Below, in pieces: positions 8,493-16,513 of a DNA stretch of 64,000 nt. The notes below the pieces were generated by a model, which was given only the letters and a program-made list of their open reading frames with translations, did no database searches and was not told the DNA's origin. Made by a program: the position numbers and the translations under genes. The stretch comes from Phycisphaerales bacterium. GTDB taxonomy: Bacteria > Planctomycetota > Phycisphaerae > UBA1845. Position 1 is the first letter of the stretch. Each line of letters starts with the position of its first letter. The DNA lies in assembly GCA_020639095.1 (NCBI GenBank), contig JACKHH010000004.1, positions 1 to 64,000 of the forward strand, written 5' to 3'.

Positions 8493-9785
8493 TTGGTAGG
8501 AATCGCGGACCGGCTTACGGGATTAATCGGGATCGTCGTGCTGCTCGGCATCGCGTTGCTGATGTCGAACAACCGGCGGGCGGTGCGTTGGCGCATCGTC
8601 GTCGCGGGCATCGCGATGCAGGTCGTGCTCGCGCTGCTCGTGCTGCGCGTCCCGCTCGCGGCTGACTTCTTCCAGGGCATCGCAGCAGCCGCTACGCGCA
8701 TCCTCAGCTTCGCGGATGCGGGCGCGACCTATTTGCTCGGCGAAAAGCTCTACGCCGAGAAGGTGCTCGGGTTCATCTTCGCGTTTCACGTGTTGCCGTC
8801 GATCATCTTCTTCGCGTCGTTCATGTCCGTGCTCTACCACATCGGCATCATGCAACGCGTGGTCCGCGCGATGTCGTTTGTGATGAATCGCGTGCTGGGT
8901 GTCAGCGGAGCCGAGTCGCTCGCGATGGCTGCGAATGTTTTCGTCGGGCAGACGGAAGCACCGCTCGTCATTCGTCCCTATGTTTCCGACATGACCAAGA
9001 GCGAGTTGATGACGCTGATGGTCGGTGGGTTCGCGACGATCGCCGGTGGGGTCTTCGCGGCCTACGTGGCGATGCTTGGCGGTGAGAGTCACGCGGAACG
9101 TATCCTCTTTGCCAAGCACCTGCTCACCGCGTCGGTCATGTCCGCACCCGCGGCCTTTGTCATGGCGAAGATCATCCTGCCCGAGACGGAACATTCGAAG
9201 ACGGGAGGGATCGTCGAAATCGAGTTTGAGAAAACCACGGTGAACGTACTCGACGCCGCGACGTCGGGCGCGACGGATGGCCTGCGGCTGGCGGCGAATG
9301 TCGGGGCGATGCTGCTGGCGCTGATCGCGTTGATCGCGGGCGTTGATTACGTGCTTGGCTGGGTGGGGTCGTGGGGCTGGCTCAAACCGATGCTCACGAG
9401 CGCTGGTATCGAAACGCTAAACCTCAAGAGCATCCTCGGGCTGATCTTCTCGCCGCTGGCGTGGACGCTGGGCGTGCAAAGCGACGACATTCGCACGTTC
9501 GGCAGCCTGCTCGGCGAGAAGCTCGTGTTCACCGAATTCATCGCGTACGGGTCGCTGGCGGATGTGATGCGTTCGGCGACACCGATGCACTATCGCAGCG
9601 AGTTGATCGCAACCTACGCCCTTTGCGGTTTTGCCAATTTCGGGAGCATCGCAATTCAGCTTGGCGGGATCGGCACGATCGCGCCGAATCGGCGCAGCGA
9701 TCTGGCCCGCTTCGGCCTGCGCGCGATGCTCGGCGGCGCGATGGCCAGCTTCATGACCGCGGCCATCGCAGGAATGCTGCTCTAG
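8493..9785 (+). CDS. nupC: Concentrative nucleoside transporter, NupC/CNT family
   Basis: A 430-residue polytopic inner-membrane protein of the CNT family, which imports nucleosides by cation symport. Recognisable blocks include FVFVGQTEAPL-like sequence (NVFVGQTEAPLVI), AGGVFAAYV and CGFANFGSIAIQLGGIG. It starts at TTG with GAGG 8 bases upstream, 12 bp after tdk. The length matches the family. Ion specificity cannot be judged from this reading. Confidence 0.92.
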   Translation: MVGIADRLTGLIGIVVLLGIALLMSNNRRAVRWRIVVAGIAMQVVLALLVLRVPLAADFFQGIAAAATRILSFADAGATYLLGEKLYAEKVLGFIFAFHVLPSIIFFASFMSVLYHIGIMQRVVRAMSFVMNRVLGVSGAESLAMAANVFVGQTEAPLVIRPYVSDMTKSELMTLMVGGFATIAGGVFAAYVAMLGGESHAERILFAKHLLTASVMSAPAAFVMAKIILPETEHSKTGGIVEIEFEKTTVNVLDAATSGATDGLRLAANVGAMLLALIALIAGVDYVLGWVGSWGWLKPMLTSAGIETLNLKSILGLIFSPLAWTLGVQSDDIRTFGSLLGEKLVFTEFIAYGSLADVMRSATPMHYRSELIATYALCGFANFGSIAIQLGGIGTIAPNRRSDLARFGLRAMLGGAMASFMTAAIAGMLL

Positions 9786-9799
9786 CACGATGCCGTAAC

Positions 9800-9915
9800 C
9801 CCTCCCCCTCTGGGGGAGGTCAGGTGGGGGCATGCTGCGAAAACGCTGCGATCAAGATTGCGCTTGAACACAAGCACAATTCGCCCTCCCCTTGCCCCTC
9901 CCAGAGGGAGGGGAG
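9800..9915. repeat. CCTCCCCC/GGGGGAGG palindromic repeats
   Basis: The short gap between nupC and the peroxiredoxin-like gene holds two copies of a CCCCTCCCCCTC-GGGGGAGG palindromic element (about 9800-9835 and 9889-9915). Similar elements lie near 14729-14760 and 52150-52190. They sit only in intergenic DNA. Confidence 0.6.
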
Positions 9916-9946
9916 TTCGCTACTCCTTCACTTACAGCAAATCTGC

Positions 9947-10504
9947 TTATCCCGGCAGCGCCGCAAGTTGCACAAAGTCCGGATGATCGGCCGAGTGTTT
10001 TGCGCGGTACGACTTCACGATCTCGCCTTGGTGCACAAGAAACGCACCGGGCATCTGACGCACATCGCCGCGCGGTCTCGCCATGCCATGCCCCGCCGCA
10101 CACGCTTTCGCCCCGCGCAGCCAGACCTTCGGCCCCATGATCGCGCCAAGACTCCCTCGCTCCAATCCGAACGACTTGTAGAGGTGACACTGCGGATCGG
10201 AGACACGCGAGACGTCGTCCAGGCCGTATTTACCGAACAGATGCCCGGCTTCTTCCTCGCTGAACATGTGTACGAGCACAATCCGCGCACCGCGCGACGC
10301 AATCTCCTGCCGATGGGCTGAGACCTCAGCCAATGCCTCGCGGCAGAACACTCACCCGTAGTGCCGCAGGAAGACGACCAGCACCGGCGAAGCCTGCGAA
10401 AGCGACAACAGGTCGTCGTCGTGTTGATCGCGATACCGCGCGAGATCATCCGCGACCGTTACGTCCGCATGATCCAGTGTTCGATTCGACGATTCGTCGT
10501 TCAT
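9947..10504 (-). CDS. Peroxiredoxin-like selenoprotein with in-frame UGA (UxxC motif)
   Basis: Predicted 185-residue thioredoxin-fold antioxidant protein of the AhpC/TSA Prx-like group, read through a TGA at 10352-10354 (codon 51). The sequence around it is VVFLRHYG-U-VFCREALAEV, so Sec takes the place of the first Cys of the family's CxxC motif and Cys54 is the likely resolving partner. Frame, composition and homology continue without a break across the TGA to a normal stop. A two-tier hairpin directly after the TGA fits a bacterial SECIS (separate entry). I start at ATG 10504; the upstream TTG lies inside a dispersed repeat. The alternative, a nonsense-mutated gene or a short protein starting at the GTG after the TGA, would lose the strand that carries the active site. 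Confidence 0.85.
10307..10346 (-). promoter_or_regulatory. Candidate bacterial SECIS element for the Prx-like selenoprotein
   Basis: Numbering from the first base after UGA: lower stem CUGCCG (6-11) pairs with CGGCAG (40-45); upper stem GGCUGA (21-26) pairs with UCAGCC (31-36); the apical loop is GGUC, starting at base 27. Both stems are perfect 6-bp helices. Bacterial SECIS elements typically have a loop G in the first two positions, 16-37 bases after the UGA; this one meets both rules. It lies inside the coding sequence. Confidence 0.8.
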
Positions 10505-10544
10505 CGCAGTCACCACCCATTCACGCGGATTCCACGCCAATCCA

Positions 10545-10770
10545 AACGACGCCAAGGGCGTCGCGGCCCATAGCCCAGGGTTGTCGCGCAGCGGCTACCC
10601 TGGGTAAGACGTAACATCATTCCATTAACCCCAACGGGGTTGCGGCAATTCGATTGAGGTGGCTCACCGCTTGCCGGTGCCGCAACCCCGTTGGGGTTGA
10701 ACAAACTCTCTGCCCGCCGTTCCCAGGGTAGCGCCTTCGGCGCAACCCTGGGCTAGCGGCCGCGACCCCA
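10545..10770. repeat. Cluster of dispersed palindromic repeats
   Basis: The 433-bp gap before the YihY gene is mostly repeats. 10545-10610 is an inverted near-copy of 186-250 (CCCAGGGTAG to GCCGCGACGCC). AACCCCAACGGGGTT lies at 10627-10641 and its partner CAACCCCGTTGGGGTTG at about 10683-10699. 10720-10770 carries a third CCCAGGGTAG/AACCCTGGGCTA copy. I see no gene or clear promoter in 10771-10937. Confidence 0.75.
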
Positions 10771-10937
10771 TCGGGGGCGAGTGGTGCCGATACTCGACGC
10801 AATCGTCAACGCCGCACAATTGCTACGACTCTATCTGTACTCGCCAATCATGAGCTTAGCCTGCTGCCACCCTGCCAGCCACTCGCCGTCCGGAAACGGC
10901 TGGTGAACGCGCCGAACATGGCGTATGCTCACCGGCT

Positions 10938-12377
10938 GTGAGCTGGTTCCGCGAACAACTTGAGCATGCCGTTCACGATTCCGGCGGAGAGCTTGGCAGA
11001 TGGACGCGTTTCCTGCGCTTCCAACTCACGCTGTGGCGGTTTTGTCTGAACCGCCTCCGCGAAAACAACCTGATGGCGATGAGCGCCGCCCTCTCCTTTC
11101 GCACGATCTTCGCGCTCATCCCGCTGCTCGTCTTCGCCCTGCTCGTGCTCAAATCGATCGGCGTCATCGAAGACAGCAAGGAAAGCCTCCGCCAGTTCCT
11201 TAACGTCTCCGGACTGGCCCGCATCGAAACCGTAGCCATCGAACCGCTCGAACCGGGCGAGAAGTCAGACACGTCCGCCGCGACACCATCGCCCGGACAG
11301 GCCAAGGACGAACATACCGACGGCGACACCGAGCGCAAAGTCTACAACGTCGCCGACGAGATCGAAGCCGTGCTCGCGAGCGTCGAAAGCAAGCTCACCT
11401 TTGCGCGCGTCGGGCCGATCGGCGGTGCGCTGCTCATCTGGACCGCCCTGACGCTGCTCATCACCATTGAGAATTCCTTAAACCGCATCTTCGGCGCGCC
11501 CAGGAGTCGGGCGGTGGGACGGCGCATCGTCATCTACTGGTCCGCGCTCACGCTCGGGCCGGTGGTGCTCGCGCTCGCATCGTACCTTGGCGAACGGATG
11601 ATCGACACGTTTCTCAACGTGCCCGTGATCAAATACCTGATGGTGCCGATTGGCTGGGTGGGGCCGATCATCGTCGGCATCCTGGTCATGTCCGCGATTT
11701 ACAAGCTGCTGCCGAACACGCGTGTGAAGATGCGGGCTGCGGTCGGCGGCGCGCTGGTGGCGGTCCCGGCATGGCTTATCGCGCGTTGGGGTTTCACGCT
11801 GTACATTCAGCACCTCGTCATCAAGGGCAGCCTGTATGGCGTGCTCGGCGTGCTGCCGTTGTTCCTGCTGTGGGTCAATCTGTCGTGGACGATCTTCCTG
11901 TTCGGAGCGCAGCTCGCGCACACCGCCGCCAATCTCGAACGGCTTCAACTTGCCGAACTCGCGGAGCGCATCACGCTCGGCCCGTCGGACGTCGTAGCCG
12001 CAGCCTTGGTCGTGGCGCGACGCTTCCTCACCGGCGCCGGGCCGATGCCCTTCGACGAGATTTGCAGCGCGATCAACCTGCCCGGCGAGTCCACGCAAAA
12101 CATCATGGAACGACTCGAATGCGTGGGAATCGTCTGCCCTGCCGGCGCGGAAAGCACGGTCGACGGCGACGCGCCCGCGTACACCCTGGCACGCCCGCCG
12201 GAACGCATCACCGCCGCGGAACTCATCCAAGCCGGCGACCCCCGCCCGCTCGAACAGTTCAACGCCGGCGACACCCAACTCCGCACGCTACTGAGCAGCG
12301 TACGGGAAAAAGCAAGCGAATCCCTTGGCAACGCAACCCTGGCGGATATGCTGAACGGCAATGAACTCGCCCATTAA
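10938..12377 (+). CDS. YihY/BrkB family inner-membrane protein
   Basis: A 479-residue protein of the YihY/virulence-factor BrkB family (formerly annotated as ribonuclease BN). Six hydrophobic segments are visible, including FRTIFALIPLLVFALLVL near the N-terminus and LYGVLGVLPLFLLWVNLSW. A long hydrophilic insert (about residues 100-130) and a C-terminal cytoplasmic extension of about 110 residues that looks winged-helix-like (FDEICSAINLPGESTQNIME) follow the family core. The GTG start lacks a clear ribosome-binding site. Physiological role of the family is poorly defined. Confidence 0.85.
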   Translation: MSWFREQLEHAVHDSGGELGRWTRFLRFQLTLWRFCLNRLRENNLMAMSAALSFRTIFALIPLLVFALLVLKSIGVIEDSKESLRQFLNVSGLARIETVAIEPLEPGEKSDTSAATPSPGQAKDEHTDGDTERKVYNVADEIEAVLASVESKLTFARVGPIGGALLIWTALTLLITIENSLNRIFGAPRSRAVGRRIVIYWSALTLGPVVLALASYLGERMIDTFLNVPVIKYLMVPIGWVGPIIVGILVMSAIYKLLPNTRVKMRAAVGGALVAVPAWLIARWGFTLYIQHLVIKGSLYGVLGVLPLFLLWVNLSWTIFLFGAQLAHTAANLERLQLAELAERITLGPSDVVAAALVVARRFLTGAGPMPFDEICSAINLPGESTQNIMERLECVGIVCPAGAESTVDGDAPAYTLARPPERITAAELIQAGDPRPLEQFNAGDTQLRTLLSSVREKASESLGNATLADMLNGNELAH

Positions 12378-12465
12378 GGTGCCGACAAGTCTCCTGACTC
12401 GAAGCGAGGGGCTTGCCAATGTTACTGCACCGTCTTCATCCGGCTCATGACCGTCAGCGTGCTAC

Positions 12466-13254
12466 ATGAGATACGCTCGGCAACTCACAAGTTACCTACT
12501 ATGGCTCCTCTGTAGTATTGGCGTCCTCTATATCAGTACGATCGTTTGGTACCTAGGCACTTGGGGTTCACCACATGGCTCAGCGTGGGCGATGCGCATC
12601 GGATGGGCGCTGACACTTGCCGCTGGCGCGATCACTCTCGTCTGGTGGAAGATTCGATCATACAGAAGGTGCGTACGAGAAGCGGCAGGACAATGTCTGG
12701 GCTGCGGTTACGATCTGCGAGGTTCACCTGAAAGGTGCCCGGAGTGCGGGAAACCATTTGGGCCAGGATTGGAAGGCGATCGCGCGAGACGTAGGCCGAG
12801 TCGGGTGGTGATGACAATACGAGTCGCCATCATCTCACTTGTATGCGCAACGGGCGTGGTACTCAGTCTCCATGCCACCGCCGGCGCATACCTGTATCTC
12901 CGCGTCATCTGGCCCGCGAGTGAGGCTATCGCGGATGCCTGGTACGCTCGGCCTTTCGATCCCGAGTTGTGGCAAGAGTTGCGCTACACTGGAAGCATAC
13001 CGCGTGGACGCCATCCGCGTGCCGACATGCTCGACGATCTGTTGAAACGGCAGCCCCTCATAGGCATGTCCGCACAGGATATCGAGGCACTGCTTGGATC
13101 ACCTGATCGAAGAGGACTCTACGAAGACACGAACACCGCTTACTTCCTGGGACCTGAGCGCGGGTTCATACGAATGGGTGATGCCGCATGGCTCGTCCTG
13201 CGGTTCGACGAGTCCTCGCAAGTGGAGCGCCTTGAGGTCGTGGGCATCAACTAG
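12466..13254 (+). CDS. Membrane protein with CGYDLRG zinc ribbon
   Basis: A 262-residue protein with two N-terminal hydrophobic segments (about residues 8-28 and 42-60), then a four-Cys ribbon CLGCGYDLRG...CPECGKPFG around residues 77-103, then a third hydrophobic segment and a soluble C-terminal domain. The CGYDLRG ribbon is a recurrent planctomycete module of unknown function, probably zinc-binding. A second protein of this general type is at 35884-36459. No convincing ribosome-binding site precedes the ATG. Confidence 0.7.
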   Translation: MRYARQLTSYLLWLLCSIGVLYISTIVWYLGTWGSPHGSAWAMRIGWALTLAAGAITLVWWKIRSYRRCVREAAGQCLGCGYDLRGSPERCPECGKPFGPGLEGDRARRRPSRVVMTIRVAIISLVCATGVVLSLHATAGAYLYLRVIWPASEAIADAWYARPFDPELWQELRYTGSIPRGRHPRADMLDDLLKRQPLIGMSAQDIEALLGSPDRRGLYEDTNTAYFLGPERGFIRMGDAAWLVLRFDESSQVERLEVVGIN

Positions 13255-13525
13255 CCCACTTGGAATGTCCAATCGACAGGAGCTACATGACCCAACAAAC
13301 CCCAACATGATCCTCTCACCCGGCACCAAAGTGGTGACGCGCGTCGAGACCCATCCGGTCGGCGTCGGGTATTGCAACCGTATGGGACGCGCAATCCCGC
13401 CGAATTTGAGAAAAACCCGAAAGCCGCATTTCACCGGTGGGGCGGATGTCGCCCGCCACGGCGCCGAAAATGCGGCATTTCGGCCGTGTAACTTGCCGTC
13501 CCATATCTGTACGCAGTGCCACGCC

Positions 13526-13555
13526 TTGACACGCGGCGCGCGACCTTGCTAGCAT
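13526..13555 (+). promoter_or_regulatory. Sigma-70-type promoter for the PEP-CTERM gene leader
   Basis: A perfect -35 box TTGACA at 13526-13531 and TAGCAT at 13550-13555 with an 18-bp spacer. Transcription would start near 13562, leaving a leader of about 240 bases before the PEP-CTERM gene. The rest of 13255-13525 shows nothing I can assign. Confidence 0.5.
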
Positions 13556-13618
13556 CGCTAAATGAACACCGGCCCAATTGGGGGGGCCACCAAACAAAAC
13601 TGAGCCGCGCCGAATGAG

Positions 13619-13663
13619 AGAGAGAGCGCCGCCCGGAGGCGGTAGCTCTCTTTTCTTGTGCCG
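13619..13663 (+). terminator. Terminator-like hairpin in the leader of the PEP-CTERM gene (attenuator candidate)
   Basis: AGAGAGC-GCCGCC pairs with GGCGG-TA-GCTCTCT around a CGGA loop and is followed by TTTCTTG. This is a long GC-rich stem plus T-rich tail, about 60-100 bases after the predicted start site and about 140 bases before the coding sequence. It could end a short RNA or work as an attenuator. I cannot name a known riboswitch class. Confidence 0.45.
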
Positions 13664-13802
13664 TTGCGTCCGAAAAATGACGCGCGGTGCTTCGTTGCGC
13701 ATGCACGGCGCAAAGTCACTGACAGCGCATGCGCCCGTGATTTGTACACAACACCGCAAACGGCGGTGAGTTCACACTGTCCTGTACGGGAAAGGTAGAG
13801 AC

Positions 13803-14702
13803 ATGGTTCGCACCAAGCTAACAGCTTTCGCAACGGGTATCCTCGCGGGATGCGTCTTCGCAGCATCAGCGTCCGCGGCATCGGTCACCGGCATTCCGTC
13901 AGCCGATGGTTGGGCGATGGCGGGTCACTCGCTCGAAAACGGGACCTACGTGAAAGGCAGCGCGAACTACGGGTTCGACGTGTACAGCGCGGCTCTTACC
14001 GTCAGCCCCGGATCGAATTTGGAAATCACCGATGCGAACGACTCCGCGCTCGATTGGCTTGCGGGCGACACGGTGCTCGGCGTTGGCGGTGAGTTTCAGT
14101 CGATCACGCCCGGCGACGCAGGCTGGGGCGCAATCAACGGCAACGGTGTGAACTCACTGCTGCCCGCAGCCAGCGGCCCGAAGCTGCAAGCCAAGTTCGG
14201 CACGAGCGCGGCAAGCTGGTTCACCAGCACGGTCGAGCCCAACAGCGGAAATGGCAACAGCAGTTCGAGCAACGGTGGCGGCAGGGTGCAGGTTCGCTCG
14301 TCCGCGTACTTCCAAGCCGGCACGCCCAACCCCGGCCAGACCGAACCGTGGACCTGGGATGGTAATTCCCAACAGGTGCTCGTGCTCGACAAGGACAGCC
14401 ACATCGACTGGGACGGCGCATCGGCCCAGCCAAGCAAGTACACCGCGCGCATGATCTGGAATTGGAACTCGACGTTGCAGCAGATCACCAGTTGGCAGTT
14501 GCTGCTGAACGTGTCGCTGCTCGAACGCAACGCACCGGGCGACTTCGCCGGCCTCTATCCCGCGATCGGCGACCCCGCCATCGTGACGGTGCAGGACGGC
14601 GACAACGCGTACACCGACGCGCTGGTGAACGTGGTCCCCGAACCCGCGACAATTGCCCTACTTGCACTCGGCGGACTGTCGTTGATTCGTCGCAAGAAAT
14701 GA
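13803..14702 (+). CDS. PEP-CTERM sorting-domain secreted protein
   Basis: A 299-residue exported protein with signal peptide (MVRTKLTAFATGILAGCVF, cleaved after ASA-type residues near 27) and a textbook PEP-CTERM tail: VPEPATIALLALGGLSLIRR, meaning the VPEP motif, a hydrophobic stretch and a basic end. In other bacteria such tails are processed by exosortase; none is in this window. The body has Ser/Asn-rich linker sequence around residues 140-160 and looks like an extracellular or exopolysaccharide-associated protein. GGGAAAGG-type purines precede the ATG. A long leader with hairpins precedes it. Confidence 0.88.
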   Translation: MVRTKLTAFATGILAGCVFAASASAASVTGIPSADGWAMAGHSLENGTYVKGSANYGFDVYSAALTVSPGSNLEITDANDSALDWLAGDTVLGVGGEFQSITPGDAGWGAINGNGVNSLLPAASGPKLQAKFGTSAASWFTSTVEPNSGNGNSSSSNGGGRVQVRSSAYFQAGTPNPGQTEPWTWDGNSQQVLVLDKDSHIDWDGASAQPSKYTARMIWNWNSTLQQITSWQLLLNVSLLERNAPGDFAGLYPAIGDPAIVTVQDGDNAYTDALVNVVPEPATIALLALGGLSLIRRKK

Positions 14703-14728
14703 GCAGGTAGGAAACCTCGATTGCAAAC

Positions 14729-14760
14729 CCCTCCCCTGCTTGGGGAGCGCCAGGTAGAGG
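14729..14760. repeat. ACCCCTCCCC palindromic repeat
   Basis: A degenerate member of the CCCCTCCCC-GGGGAG palindrome family, filling most of the short gap between the convergent PEP-CTERM gene and the next gene. Confidence 0.4.
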
Positions 14761-14780
14761 TGTTGCCAGGCGGTTCGTAA

Positions 14781-15974
14781 TTACGGTTCGCGCACGCAGT
14801 CGCCGGTGTACGGGATACGCGTGCCGCCGTCGACCATCACGAAGTCGCTGACTTGAATCGCCGTCAGGTCGTGCGGGCCGAGCAGGCCGTCCCATTTCGC
14901 CAGCGTGAATCGGTCGCTCTGTGCGGTTAGCGCCACGCTGCCGCCGTCCGCGAGCAGGATGCCATAGCGCTGCATCGCCCGCGCCACCGTGCGCGCAGCC
15001 TCGTTCGGCAGTGACGCCAGCGGATAGTCCGCTCGAAGGCGCAGGCGTGCGCCGTACGGCGGAGCACTCATTCCGCCGCTGGCAGCGTTCGTGGAGTGCG
15101 TGGCGGGGTGCACGTAGACGCCGTTGCGAATTCGGCTATTCGGCAAGATGAAGCGGATGGCATGATCGATCCAACCGGCTTGGACCTCGTCGGCATTGAA
15201 CAGTAGCGGTGCGATGGGATAACCGGCAGCGTCCGCGCTCGTGCAGTTCTCGCCCCGCCCCACCGGTGGATACGCGCGCGTCATGTCCCACACCGCCAGG
15301 CATCCGCCGTAGAATTCACCATTGTCGATGTTCGCGCGCCACATTTCGAAAAGCTGCTGCGACGGCGGGTACATCACGAGCAGGTGACAATCGCCGTCAC
15401 TTTCACACGCGTAGCCGCTTTCACCCTCCAGTGCGCCGCCTGCTGGTACCGGAACGGACGCGATGTCGCAATCAGGAAAATACCAATCGTCCGTCGGGGT
15501 GAACGACATGAGCGGCGTACTGACGTCGGCTTGCAAGACTTCGATCGAGAAGTCGATCTGCATGTGTCCGAGCCCCCACCCGCCCGCGTTGGTCAGCCAA
15601 GATATCACCTCCGCGGACTGAGCGTCCACCGGCCAGTATGAAACGTCCTGATACCAGACCGATTCACGCGGGAAGTACTGCGGGCCTTGCGGTGTGCAGC
15701 CAGCCGCAACGACTCCGTTCGGTCCGCTCAAGCAATCGCGCCACAATTGGAAATCATCAAGATCGACCGCAGGGTCGTCGTTGAGGCGACAGACCTGACA
15801 CGCCTGCGTCGCCTGAGGTGTACCGCTTCCCGAGAAGCAGCGCTGGAGCAAGGCATAGTCGGCAAGGTCCACATCGCCGTCGCGGTCCAGATCAGCCGGT
15901 CCCTCCGCGAACGTACTGGCAGAACAGACAAACAAGCCGATTACCATGAAGCAAATCGCGATCACCAACCGCAT
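14781..15974 (-). CDS. Secreted protein with N-terminal dockerin-like EF-hand pair
   Basis: A 397-residue exported protein. After the signal peptide (MRLVIAICFMVIGLFVCSAS) comes a pair of dockerin-like calcium loops, DLDRDGDVDLAD and NDDPAVDLDD, each followed by a short helix ending in C-SG-type residues. Here the module is N-terminal, whereas in the other dockerin-like proteins of this window it is C-terminal. The remaining 300 residues resemble no family I can name with confidence; Trp/Tyr-rich stretches and paired Cys suggest an extracellular beta-rich domain. Confidence 0.75.
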   Translation of the reverse strand: MRLVIAICFMVIGLFVCSASTFAEGPADLDRDGDVDLADYALLQRCFSGSGTPQATQACQVCRLNDDPAVDLDDFQLWRDCLSGPNGVVAAGCTPQGPQYFPRESVWYQDVSYWPVDAQSAEVISWLTNAGGWGLGHMQIDFSIEVLQADVSTPLMSFTPTDDWYFPDCDIASVPVPAGGALEGESGYACESDGDCHLLVMYPPSQQLFEMWRANIDNGEFYGGCLAVWDMTRAYPPVGRGENCTSADAAGYPIAPLLFNADEVQAGWIDHAIRFILPNSRIRNGVYVHPATHSTNAASGGMSAPPYGARLRLRADYPLASLPNEAARTVARAMQRYGILLADGGSVALTAQSDRFTLAKWDGLLGPHDLTAIQVSDFVMVDGGTRIPYTGDCVREP

Positions 15975-16215
15975 ATCTCAAACCTCCTGTCTGAGGGTAC
16001 CCTGTTGCCAGCGCGATTGTAGAGCCGAGACATCGCCCTGAGGAATGCGCTCACCGCTGTGGACCGTGAACAGGGGTGGACTCCCTATCGATTCGGGGCC
16101 GCGAGCAATTGGGCGGATCGAAACCGGAAGTGGTCAGACTGGAGATCAACATTGCTGCACGCGTAGCCAGCGGCGCGCCGGGCAGCGCGCGGGATCGCCC
16201 TCCCCGAAACAAAGA

Positions 16216-16245
16216 AAGCCCCAAGGACCTAAACCCTTGAGGCTT
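16216..16245 (-). terminator. Rho-independent terminator of tRNA-Phe
   Basis: On the minus strand AAGCCTCAAGG pairs with CCTTGGGGCTT around an 8-base loop and is followed by TTCTTTGTTTC. It begins 15 bases past the 3' end of the tRNA, in the right orientation to end its transcript. Confidence 0.85.
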
Positions 16246-16259
16246 CACGAGTTACGTCA

Positions 16260-16332
16260 TGGGCAGAACTGGACTTGAACCAGCGACACACGGATTTTCA
16301 ATCCGTTGCTCTACCAACTGAGCTACCTGCCC
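16260..16332 (-). tRNA. tRNA-Phe (GAA)
   Basis: A 73-base cloverleaf on the minus strand. Acceptor GGGCAGG pairs with TCTGCCC, discriminator A. The D arm is GCTC-AGTTGGTAGA-GAGC-like, the anticodon stem ACGGA/TCCGT encloses TTGAAAA (anticodon GAA), and the T arm carries GGTTCAAGTCC. CCA is not encoded. A weak TTGACG box lies about 38 bases upstream (16371-16376) as a possible -35. A terminator follows at 16216-16245. Confidence 0.95.
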
Positions 16333-16513
16333 TGTGTTGCGGCGGGTATCTTCGCGGGTTGGCTGCTTTTCGTCAATCCCGGCTGGTCTGCGGCGGCTAT
16401 TCTGCCTCGTTCGGTGTCGGAGCTTGGACGTGGCGGGCGTGTTGTATGGTGGCGGGGCTGCGGTGTCGGTTGGGTGGCATCTTGGCTGGTTTCGGGCTTA
16501 CAATCGGTGCCTG

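Noticed and set aside
9947..10351. Peroxiredoxin fragment as a normal gene starting at GTG 10351
   Set aside because: It would begin at the active-site motif and lack the preceding strand; the frame upstream of the TGA encodes exactly that missing part.
13690..13745. Possible cyclic-di-GMP-I riboswitch (GGCGCAAAGTCAC resembles GACGCAAAGCC)
   Set aside because: The other half of the aptamer (CACGGCAAACC and the tetraloop receptor pairing) was not found.
16334..16513. N-terminal extension of the ThiF/MoeB-like protein from ATG 16334
   Set aside because: It would begin two bases from the tRNA-Phe gene and adds a Cys/Trp-rich segment unlike the family; ATG 16514 fits the E1 fold.
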